From: Physcomitrium patens
Lineage: Eukaryota > Streptophyta > Bryopsida > Funariales > Funariaceae
Assembly: GCF_000002425.4 (NCBI RefSeq)
Contig: NC_037270.1
Coordinates: 14,092,307-14,156,306 of the forward strand
Direction of reading: 5' to 3'
Length of the DNA: 64,000 bases
Shown here: positions 34,801 to 44,900 of the stretch, piece by piece
How the letters are laid out: each line of letters begins with the position of its first letter
Numbering within the stretch: the stretch's first letter is position 1
The notes under the pieces: model-generated
What the model saw: only the letters and a program-made list of their open reading frames with translations
Databases searched by the model: none
Told to the model about the DNA's origin: nothing
Made by a program: the position numbers and the translations under genes

Positions 34801-35340
34801 TTAGACAATGTTACAAAAGCTCTTGCTCCAATAAATGAGGGTTTTTTCATTAGGGATCTTTTAAGAAGCTTACTCTTGAAATGTTCTATAGGAAATGCCA
34901 TCCTTCGTAGCCTCCAATCTATAGATGGGTTATGTATTTCTAACCAAGAAAGACCAAGAATAACAGGGTTTGACGGGGTTCTAATAATATTAAAAATAAA
35001 AAAACTACTATGGTCTTTAAACGTCACTAATATAGGTTCTGATTCATGGGTGATACTACCAGATAACAAGGGTCGTCCATCTTTTACTTCTACGTGAACG
35101 GATTTAGGTTTTTGTACTAGATGAATCTCATGACGCTTGGTAAATTCATCATCTAAAAAGTAAGTAAATGCTCTTGAATCTAATAACGCTAAGGTTTTTA
35201 GTTTCTAAGGGCCAAAAGATAGAGGAATGGTAAAGCAATGGGTAGGCAGAGCAAAAAGAGAAGAATATGATTGTTGTTGTGGTATTGAATTGTCCACCCC
35301 ACGGTCCCTATTGTGGCTAGGCATCTTCGTTTTCCTAAAC
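31833..35340 (-). pseudogene. pol: CHR2 pol: protease to chromodomain
   Basis: Domain order as in CHR1: protease (about 35200-34700; VILGLSWLE), RT (about 34600-34080; [19 protein letters not shown]), RNase H (33779-33564; LETDAIDFAMGAVL), integrase core (32888-32562; MDFIIDLPPS, QTDGQTEQ), chromodomain (32050-31920; HEEYEVEKILD, LVHWSGYD). Every long open segment lies in the same reading frame over 3.5 kb, so the breaks are nonsense changes, not indels (for example CAA to TAA at 32340-32342). The chromodomain is cut by TGA at 31920-31922, the same Trp codon that is TAG in CHR1. The last stop is at 31833-31835. Confidence 0.87.
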
Positions 35341-35345
35341 AAATG
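35341..35345 (+). repeat. A2 target-site duplication, left (aaatg)
   Basis: aaatg; the partner acatg is at 53628-53632 (one mismatch). The joined flanks restore the CHR gag-pol border. Confidence 0.7.
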
Positions 35346-36645
35346 TAGTCGTGTTGTAACACATCTATATGATGAAAATATAAATGAAAAAGATTTATTA
35401 ATATTTAGTCACCTTGGATGTTAGAAGCGGCGGCCAATTCCAGTGCAAATATTGAGAGGCCAGGTTCAGTCACCCCGTTACAGTCAACCGAGGCATACTC
35501 ACCAGTAACCTAATGCTCCATTCGATTCCAATAACGGGAGTTAGCAAAAAGGGAAAGGACCAATTCAACGATGGATGAGCCTAGTTCGAAGAGCTAATTG
35601 GATCCAATTTCAGAAGACCTCTAATCCAGGTCCTATTATGAGCCTCTTACCGAATATGAGACCTGACTTGGTTGGGCAACCCAATGCGGTCCAATTACTG
35701 GGCTTCGATTCCGTTTCATGCTGTTCTGATCTTTGTGCTGTTTCGGGAACGTTCTTTCGGTAAAAAGATCTCTAAAAGGTAAAAATGGGAAAGAAAGCTC
35801 CGTCGGCTGTTCCAATTCGGGGAGTCCAAGGTGGAAGAATAGGATCTTCTTAGGGTTAAAGGAGAGGATAGGTTAAGAAATGAGGGGGGAAAAATTAGGG
35901 ATGAGGGAAGACTGAGGCAATCGTTGCTGAAAGTCAGTATTGTATTGGTGAACTGGATTTTTTTCGTAAGAGAGAAAAATCTGATACTCTTGATTGTTGA
36001 TGAAATAGGGGATACTTCTGTGGTTGAAATTCAGAATTGTCTAGAAGGTTGAGTATGCTGAATGCATACGTTGTTGTGTTAATCTGATTATATGGATAGA
36101 GGATATCTGCCAACAGTTTAAACAGGTATTGGGAGTTGACAAATTGGGAGATTGTTTAGGGTTTCTATGATAATTGAGGACCTACCGACAGGGATAAGAA
36201 GAATATCAGCGAGCGGCCAAGGGACATCAGTGCAGATTGGAGCATAGCCTCACAAACTGTAAGCGGGGTTGAATTGGAACTTCTTGAGCATTCAAAAGGG
36301 CTTGCTAAGACACTAGCGATAGATGTTTCACAATAAGTCAGAAGGATAGATTGAGGATCACAGCTTATCAAAGTTCACTGTCTAGGATTAAAGTAATTAA
36401 CGATAAAGATAAAATAAAAAACATAAAATAAATAAAATAAAATAAAAATAACAAAAGAGATTGAAGTTATATAGGGTCTTTAGGCGTTTTATATTGGAAT
36501 TAAGCTTTTATATTGCAATCCGATATAGATCGTATTTGGGTAGTGAAGAACACGATAGACTGCTTGAGTACTACCGAAACACCATACTACTTCCTACAAC
36601 CAGACGCCCGGCGCATTCTCAAGCAAGATAGCATGTAATACGACA
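35346..36645 (+). repeat. A2 5' LTR (1300 bp, type 2)
   Basis: Starts tagtcgtgttg (one base off the canonical tgtcgtgttg) and ends atacgaca. It lacks a ~78-bp block that the 3' LTR has at about 52790-52870, and in this it is like Z. Both A2 LTRs share the small insertion tcaccagtaac, absent from Z. Confidence 0.85.
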
Positions 36646-36649
36646 TAAG

Positions 36650-36667
36650 TGGTGAACCCGGCGTGGA
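36650..36667 (+). other. A2 primer-binding site (tRNA not identified)
   Basis: tggtgaacccggcgtgga begins five bases after the LTR. The TGG start fits a tRNA CCA end. Confidence 0.55.
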
Positions 36668-36716
36668 AGCTTGAGGTGGAAGGTATTGGACTTCGTTTGA
36701 TTTTATTTTTATTTTT

Positions 36717-39089
36717 ATGGATAATGAAAATAAAAATTTTGAAGGATCTTTGGGAAGAGTTTCTGGTGGGGGTTTTTCTAAAGGACAAGGTATGCACATG
36801 GATCCGTCTATTGCTAGTATGTTTCAAGCCTTCTCATTATCAATGCAACAACAGCAAAGCAATGATCGAAAAGAAGCTTTGGCAACCAAAGCATTGCAAG
36901 CAGTAGTCAATAAAATTGATCAATTTGATGGAAGGAATATTTCAAGGTATTTAAGATGTTATGTTCGTGAAATGAAATTAAATCGGGTTTCTGAGAAGAA
37001 AATGGTTGAATTATTTGGACTTGCCACGATATCGGAGATAAGAGACTATATTACATCAATTACGGATCGTTATGGAAATTCATGGCAGGTTTTTTCACAT
37101 GCATTGAAAGACGAATATTTCTTGGAAGATGTTGATTGCGTTACTAAGAAGCTGTTTCTGAAATGGATTGAACGGCCTAATAAGAATTTGCAAGCAACAG
37201 AGCTACTAAGGAAATTTGAGAGGCAGTACTCTCAATTATCAAAGGTAGAAAAATTGACATTGGAGTCGAACAAAGTTGATCTATTTCTTCAAGCTGCTGA
37301 TGGAGAATTGCAAGGAAAATTAGAACTCCTTCTTGAAGACAAAGAAGAAGATGAAGGATTGACAATAAAGTAGAAGAACGTTAAAGATGCGGTGGGGTTG
37401 CTTACAAAAAGAGAAAGGAGGAAGGATAGGAGCAATATTCCGAAAATAATATAAGCACCCAAAGCTCTAATACGTACAATACCACCAACAATGCCTACAG
37501 TTCAACCTTCTACATCCTTATCAAAGAAAGCAGATATGGGGATGGAAGAAATTATACGAGGAATGTGAGATCTTCAAATCAAATTAGCAAGACTTGAAGA
37601 GAATACTTCTACAAACAATTTGAAGAATGTTTCAAAACAAGGATATGTACAAAGATGCATTTGGTGTGATGACGCTTCACTTACTAGGAAAGATTGCAAT
37701 GAATTTAATAATATGATACGGCAAGGAATTATTTGCTGGAAAGATGGGAAGATAGCATTAAAAGATAGGGAAGATCTTCTTCAAACCAATTTTGGCAAGG
37801 GAGGAATGAGAGCATTGGTTCAAGATTACTTAAAAGAACATGAAACAGCAGCACGAGAAAGTGCAAGTTATGGTGCTAGAGTAGATGATGACCTTGGTGG
37901 AAGTAGAGAAATTAGTAAGTTTTGGGCTTCTGCCATTTGTACAATGCAAGAAGGGAAATTACCTCGAGAAGTATTATTGAGGACTACAGCTACAATGCAA
38001 GGTGCAACAGGTTGAGAGGATCCTATTGAGTCTCTTTCAGTTCAAGCATATAATGCTAAGAGCCAACATGAAGCTTTGATGGAAGAAAAGAGATGAGGAA
38101 ATTTTGATGATACGAGAGAAGGAAATTCTTCTAAGAGGCAAATTCGAGGAGACAAGGCTTGAAAGGCAGCTTTACAAGAATTGTCTGTAAAAGATACCTC
38201 AATATCATTGAAAGAAAAAACAAGGGAGACAAAAGATAAGAGCAAATCAATTGCTTATAAGCTACTTTCTGACATTGAAGCGGCAACAAATTTGAAAGGA
38301 GTATTGAAAGAACGTATATTAAATGCTAAGGTAGAATTCACATTGAAACAAGTTTTAAAAATTGCAAAGAAAGAGTTTCATGATATTATCATTGAGAGCA
38401 TTAAATGAAAGAAGCAATTAATGGATGGAACTAGAATGAATCATGCTATTGATGCAAGAATATATAAAGATGAAGAAGAGGTTGATATTGGTTACAAGCA
38501 ACCAACAAATGAAAAGAATGGGTATAATCAACGAGTACATTTTGAAGATTATAGTGATAAGGAAATAGAAACTTTAAGCTATTATACTCGAAAGCATTGG
38601 GCAAGGGCAAATACGGAGATATTGGTGAAAGTAGGAGATATAGAAGAACCAATTGTTGCTTTAGTCGACTATGATTCTGAAATAAATCTTATGTCTAAAG
38701 ATCTTTATAAGAAGCAAAAATGGCCAATTGATATGGAACATGGATGGGCAATACGAGGAGCAAATAACACACGGGGCAAATTATATGGAGCTTGTCTAGA
38801 TGTCAAAATTTGGATTGAGGATGTTGCGACGGAGCAACATTTCTTTGTTCAAGATACAATGTCTTATCAGTTGATTTTAGGACAACCTTATATTATGGCA
38901 ATACGGATGGAAACAAAAGTACTTGACGATGGTTCTGCTTATACAAGGGTACGTAGCGAAGATGGGAGAAAAGTTGTACAATTTCTAACAGTACCTCCTA
39001 ATCATGAACGAAATCGAGATAGGTAGAGGGAGAAACCATTGCCAAAGATTGTTGAAGGATTTAAGGATTTTGGGGAGGTACCACTATAA
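36717..39089 (+). pseudogene. gag: A2 gag-protease
   Basis: ATG at 36717 (MDNENKNFEG). Gag core FDGRNISRYLRCY (about 36918-36960), FLEDVDCVTKKL (about 37117), GELQGKLELLLEDKEEDE (about 37300-37355), Cys/His cluster CIWCDDASLTRKDC (about 37655-37700). The protease spans about 38590-38910 with VALVDYDSEINLM and LILGQPYI. All open segments share one frame. Stops: TAG 37371-37373 (Trp codon in Y), TAA near 37450 (CAA in Y), TGA 37566 (shared with Y), TGA near 38013 (TGG in Y), TGA near 38094 (shared), TGA near 38406, TAG 39024-39026. The natural end is TAA 39087-39089, and RT continues in the -1 frame. Confidence 0.87.
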
Positions 39090-39161
39090 AGCGAGATTAT
39101 GGAGGTATAAAACAAGAGGTACTCTCGCGAGATGAAGGTACCTTTGATGCAAGTTTTATTG

Positions 39162-39166
39162 GTATT
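39162..39166 (+). repeat. Element B target-site duplication, left (gtatt)
   Basis: gtatt, repeated at 48784-48788. The uninterrupted site in Y reads ttattggtattttggag at about 10288-10304. Confidence 0.95.
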
Positions 39167-39886
39167 TGTAATCGTCGTTTGACTCGGACTCAAAACACTA
39201 AGATATTTGATGAGTATAGGTGGGTTCGATCTCGGGGAAAGACTCGTTGTATGAATTGGATATGTTATGTCACAATTGATTATCTATTAATTATCTAAAA
39301 CTTCCAAAGTTCTCTTCCTCATCTTAATTCAATCCCTTCACAATCTCTACAATCGTTCACTGCCCTGCAGCTACTCAATATCACTAACATTCCTGACATC
39401 TACAGGATGCTTAATCTCTTTCCACAGTACTTCAATTCTCAATTCTTTTACTTTTACTCAATCTTCCAGTGCTACTAACACAATGCAATAATCTCTATTA
39501 TCACAATCACACTTTCTTTCTCCAACTTAATTAATTCGAATTCATAATTTTTAATATCTCAATCACAGTTTCAGCAATCCTTTTCTTAAATCCAATACTA
39601 AAAAAAAACACAAAAGCAAAGAAAACAAAAGGGTAGCTCCAAGCTTTACCCTGGCTCACGACTATCACAGTCTGGCCCCTATTCCTTCTTCCTCAACCTC
39701 TTTATCCTACCAAAATATGAATCGTCATTCAGCAGATTCCATAGGTTGTGAAACTTTGGCTTTTTAACCACATATGTTCCTAATTTCTTACTATTAACAA
39801 CTAATCGAACTAACCATTCATCTAAATCCCAACATTACTACTATTTAACCGATAACGAACCTGAAAAGTCATTTATACATTCTACA
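39167..39886 (-). repeat. Element B 3' LTR (720 bp)
   Basis: tgtaatcg ... attctaca. The minus-strand sequence before it, gtaaggagtggagtta, is a modest polypurine tract. Confidence 0.93.
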
Positions 39887-40067
39887 TAACTCCACTCCTT
39901 ACTGTGCAGTGTCCTCACAAACCACCTCGTACTACGTTTTACAATATCACCACATCATTGGCTTCCTCCAATGTCTGAACCTCTGGTCCGCCTTGGTCCA
40001 TTTCATCATTTCCATAAGTGAGATTGGTTTCGATTTCTTGAGCTTCTTCTTCAACTCCCTCTCCCAC
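39887..40067 (-). other. Element B 3' untranslated region and terminal polypurine tract
   Basis: Between the ORF3 stop and the 3' LTR. The minus strand just before the LTR is aaggagtggagtta, the likely plus-strand primer. Confidence 0.5.
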
Positions 40068-41633
40068 CTATTCTCCGTTCAATAAAGCTGTCAAGTCTTC
40101 GTTAAGTGCTCCCAATTTTGGAACCTGAGACTCCAAAAGCACAATTTGGGTGTCTCGCTCTTTCAGCTGCTCCTCCAGGGCATGCACTTGTTTCTCTAAT
40201 TCCCGTAAAGATGTACTTGCTGGATTGACCCCTCCTTGCTGCGTGGTAACTGTAATCATTTCTGCCTCCAATTCAGCAATCCTTCTCTTCAATTGCTCAT
40301 TCTCCGTCTTCGAGCTCTCCGATTGTCTCTGAAAATCGTCCTCCAATTTGGATCTCCTGGCTTCCAATTCCGCCACCCTATTCTTCTCCTCCTGGTATTG
40401 GTTCCGCAACTCCATACACTCCTGCTTGGTAAGCTCCATCAGACTCTTTGCCAACTTGTTCTCCTTGGCCCATTCCGCTTGGGTCTCCTTGAATTGGTGC
40501 TCTAATCTTGAATATTTGAGAGCGTCCGTTACTGAAGCACGTTGTAAATCTCTTATCTTCTTCTTCTGATCCTCAATGATCTTGTCCTTCTCCTCTAGTA
40601 CCTGTCTAAGGCTAAACTCATTGTCCATTTTCTCAACGGCCATCTGTAATTGAGTAATTTGTGCTGAGATTAACTCCTTGAGTTCTCTTGCCTGCTGGTC
40701 AGCTCTCGATAAACCTACCCGTTGATAATACTCTACCAGTACTAGTGGAGTGACGGCCATATTAATACTCGGATGACCCAATTCTCTAGATGACGAGCTG
40801 ACATTGGTCCGTTCGTAATTTCTAGCTTGGCTGCACTCTACTATCGCCGCTTCCTCAACTAATTTTGATGGCAATGGCATTGACTCTACTCTTGTCTCTG
40901 TTGCTACAGCGTCTAGTCTCTCCACCATTGAAGGTTGCTTCAGTTGATATCTAATTGCTTTACACACGTAGTTAGAGCATAATATCGTGGTAACCTTCCC
41001 TGTTCTTCTTTTCACGTCTAATTCCGCATGGATTCTGGTCGCAACATACGCTGCCCAGTTGAAGACCATCCCCTCCAGCGTCGCAATTGCTGAAAACGAT
41101 AACCTCCTTGCCATATACGTCGAATGTCGGTTCAGCCTTAATCGCTTCTGCACAAACTGCATCCATTCTCCCAGCTCCAACGTAAGCGCATCCACTGTCT
41201 TCCACCCTTGATTTTTCTCAAACGCTTCGTTTTCCGACTTGAAGTACTTGCTTGGAACAAAATCAGACTCCAAGTCTCCCGATATCGGTAGCTCACCCAT
41301 GGGAAGATATAGAACCTTGTTCAACGTCACCTCATCTATACCAATAATTCTCCCATGAACCACACTAGACCCGTCTTCCGGATCATAATTCGTCACATAT
41401 TCCGTTAACAATGCTATATCTATTGGTGGTAGCCTCTGCGAAAACTTCACAAACCCATACATCTGTGCCGTGCAAAACTCTCTCTGTCTCCTTTGCGACC
41501 AAAAAATGTCCATAGCGACCGGCTCCATGCTGATCACTATCACGCACTCCATTGGTGGCAATGATCCCTTTGTCTTGATATTACGCTGTCGCTCCTCTCT
41601 CGTAGCTGTCCTCTTCTTACGCTCAATCACCAT
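40068..41633 (-). CDS. Element B ORF3: 521-aa coiled-coil protein downstream of pol
   Basis: Intact ORF with ATG at 41633, in the position where some gypsy elements carry env. I see no signal peptide or transmembrane segment. The N-terminal ~230 residues form a folded-looking domain (MDIFWSQRRQREF, YLPMGELPISGDLE, HSTYMARRLSFSAIATLEG, ICSNYVCKAIRYQL-like). They are reminiscent of plant retrotransposon accessory or 'putative plant transposon protein' domains; this is a weak recollection. Residues ~310 to the end are heptad-rich coiled coil (LKRRIAELEAEM, LRELEKQVHALEEQLKERD). The gag-pol next to it has about a dozen stops, yet this frame has none. It could oligomerise or bind gag or RNA; function unknown. 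Confidence 0.75.
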   Translation of the reverse strand: MVIERKKRTATREERQRNIKTKGSLPPMECVIVISMEPVAMDIFWSQRRQREFCTAQMYGFVKFSQRLPPIDIALLTEYVTNYDPEDGSSVVHGRIIGIDEVTLNKVLYLPMGELPISGDLESDFVPSKYFKSENEAFEKNQGWKTVDALTLELGEWMQFVQKRLRLNRHSTYMARRLSFSAIATLEGMVFNWAAYVATRIHAELDVKRRTGKVTTILCSNYVCKAIRYQLKQPSMVERLDAVATETRVESMPLPSKLVEEAAIVECSQARNYERTNVSSSSRELGHPSINMAVTPLVLVEYYQRVGLSRADQQARELKELISAQITQLQMAVEKMDNEFSLRQVLEEKDKIIEDQKKKIRDLQRASVTDALKYSRLEHQFKETQAEWAKENKLAKSLMELTKQECMELRNQYQEEKNRVAELEARRSKLEDDFQRQSESSKTENEQLKRRIAELEAEMITVTTQQGGVNPASTSLRELEKQVHALEEQLKERDTQIVLLESQVPKLGALNEDLTALLNGE

Positions 41634-41943
41634 CTTCGCTACTCATGATAATCCTCTAAAACCTATACTTAGCAACGTGAATCAAGAAATTACAATGTAA
41701 ACAATGCCAGCCAAGAGTCCCACTCCTAACTTCTACCCTGGTTCTCCTCTTGATATGTCTTAACCTAACAGGCCTGTAACAACCTATCCTATTAGTGTCT
41801 TCCTGACGGCTCACCTTCACTCAACCCGTCCATAATCTCATCATCGCACGCTCTTCCCTTCTCATCACAACTCTTGCGATGTCACTTCAATACTAAATTG
41901 GCTTTTTCTCTCCCCCCCCACCGATATAAAACCCGTCCCGGAT
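41634..41943 (-). other. Spacer between element B pol and ORF3 with internal purine tract
   Basis: No ORF of its own. At 41906-41920 the minus strand reads tggggggggagagaa, a stronger polypurine tract than the one at the 3' LTR. It could prime plus-strand synthesis internally, or belong to an ORF3 leader. Confidence 0.5.
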
Positions 41944-44900
41944 TTATGTAGTATACAGACGTAGCCGATTCCCATTTATACGCGTGGTAAATTTAGCACC
42001 CATAAAGTCTTCCAATTGGACTGAGCCATTGGGAAAACCCTCAATGACTCTGTACGACCCATGCCACCGAATATGAAATTTTCCTGAAAAATTTTTAAAA
42101 CGACTGTCATAAAGCAGTACCAAATCATTGGGCATAAAAAATTTTGGTTTTAATTTACTATCATAATAACTTTTCCGTCGCCTTTGAGTGGCCTCCTGTC
42201 TCAATAGGGCATTGGTTCGAGTTTCATCCAACTGCTCCAATTGTACGAAACAAACTTGTAACGACTCAGAATCCCCCAATCGTTCCTCCAATGCAATGCG
42301 CAAACTTTGAACTTCGAATTCGATAGGTAATATTGCTTCCTGACCATAAACTAATTGAAAGGGTGTGACATTAGTCGTAACTTTATATGCAGTACGGTAT
42401 GCCCACAAAGCGGCAAACAATTTAGTGTCCCAATTCGTGCCTGCACCAGATATTGTCTTGGTGATAATTGTACATAATATGCCGTTGGTCTTTTCTGTTT
42501 GGCCATTTGCTCTAGGATGATATGGTGTCGTCTTGCGGTGTTTAATCTCATATTTAGCAGTCAATGCTTCAATTGTAGTATTAATGAAATGGATTCCTCG
42601 ATCACTGACCAATTCTTTTGGACAGCCAAACCGTGTAATAATATTTTCATATAAGAATGTGGCTACATCACTAGCACTATCAAATTTTGTTGCCTTCGCT
42701 TTCGCCCATTTGGTAACATAGTCTGTGGCAACCAATATATACTATTTTTGTCCATGGCGAGAGGCAGATGCAATTGGGCCCACGAAATCAATACCCCATT
42801 TTTTAAAAGGTGCCTGTGCCAGAATTGGAACTAATGGCATCGCGGATGTACCTGTAGGACGACCAATTTGCTGGCACGGGTCACAACGACGTGCAAACTG
42901 GTGAGCATCTGCAAACATTGTCGGCCACCAATATCCCGCCTGTAAAACTTTGCGTGCTGTGTTGTCGCCTGCAAAATGTCCCCCACAACTATCCAAATGA
43001 CATCCTTCCAATATAGTGCATGCTTCATTCTGATAAATGCAACGGCGTAAAATTCTGTCTTTCCCTTGTTTATATAAAGTTTCTCCAATCATAGTATAAG
43101 GTGCGCTTTTCAAAACCAATCTTCTCTTAAGCTTCTCCGTAAAATGGAAAGGAAAAGTTTGAAAAGTCAAATACTGTATCAATTCGCTATATTCCGCCGT
43201 AATTAGGTCGACAAGAAATAACTCAGCGTCAGGTAATGCATTAGGAATGGGTTCATTTCTCAATATATTGGACAGTCGCGATAGATGGTCCGCATTGGCA
43301 TGCAACTTCCCAGGCCGTACATTAATAGTAAAATCAAATTCTTGTAAAAGCAATATCCATCTTGCGATGCGGCCACTCAACTGGGACTTGTTAATCATAT
43401 ATTTTAAAGTGTCATGATCCACGAGGAAGACAAATTTATATCCAAGAAGATAATGCCAAAACTTTTGGACAGAATAAATCATTTTCAAAGCCTCTCGCTC
43501 AGTTGTAGTGTAATTCCGTTCGGCAGCCACCAACTGACGGCTTGCATAATAAATAGGATGATCGTGGCCCTTGTCATCCTTCTGGCTCAATACCGAACCA
43601 ATCGCAACATTAGAGGCATCAACATAAACCTCAAAAGATTTTGTCCAACAAGGGGCAACCAATATTGGTGCAGAAATCAATTTTTGTTTTAATGTTTCAA
43701 ACGCAACTGTACATTCCTTGGTCCAAATTGGTTCGAGATTGTCCAGTAGTTGTCAATGGAATACAGATAACAGCAAATAGATAAATAAAATGTCGATAAT
43801 AGCTAACATGCCCAATAAAGGTGCGAACACCTGTCACTGTATCGGGTATTTGGAGTTCTAGTATAATTTTTATTTTATCCGGATCGGAGGCGATCCTTAT
43901 TTTCGATACGATATGACCCAATAATTTTCCTGAGGGTACCCCAAATTTATATTTTTCTGAATTCAAAGAAATTCCAAATTTAGCACATTTGCCTAAGCAC
44001 CGACCCAATTTGTCTAAGTGTTCTTCTCTGGTGCTGAATGTGCAGAAATCATCTAAAAAGATTTCCATTGAAATCCGTAGCTCATCTTGGAATGCTTGCA
44101 TCATCACCCTCTGAAATGTAGCTCGCGCATTACAAAGTCCGAAAGGCATGACCTTATAAGCAAAAGTTCCCCAATCCGTAGTAAACGTAGTCTTTAATTG
44201 ATCCTCCTTTGCAATTTGTACGTGATTATATCTGGAAAAACCATCAAGAAACGAATAACATTCGTGGCCTGCTACTGCGTCTAAGATACTATCCGTAAAT
44301 GATAAAGGAAAGTAATCCTTCTTTGTAGCAGCATTCAACTTTCAAAAATCTTGGCAAATTCGGACTTTCCCGTTCTTCTTGGGAACCATAACTATCGACG
44401 AAACCCATTCACTATGTGGTACAAGATATATAAATCCCACCTCCAGAAGCTTATCCAATTCTTCCTTTACCATCAACGAATATTTAGGATTCAGTCGATG
44501 TTGCCTTTGTCGTACTGGTGTAGCCGTGTCCTCCAATTTTATTCAATGCTCACAAACTTCAGCTGGAATATCCTTCAAATCTTTATAAGACTAAGCAAAA
44601 GCTGATTTATGTTTTATAAAATAATCTGTCCAAAGCTCTTTAGTTTTACCCGTTATACCATCATAAATTTGAATCAATTTGGGATTATCATTTGTGCCTA
44701 GATTTATTGATTGACACTTTGGTCCATTAAGAGCTTCAGCAGTAATCTTTTGCTCTGTTTCGGGATCTTTCATAAACTCCGACAAATTGGAGCTTTCCAA
44801 TTCGGGATCTATAGCACCAACTTGATTAACATCTCTTCGCTGCATCCAGTGTGCAATCATATGATCTGAATCATCAATAACGTCTGGACGAACAAAATAT

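Noticed and set aside
40150..40569. Plus-strand frames opposite element B ORF3
   Set aside because: Antisense shadow of the coiled-coil ORF; leucine/serine-rich as expected from complemented Glu/Lys codons.
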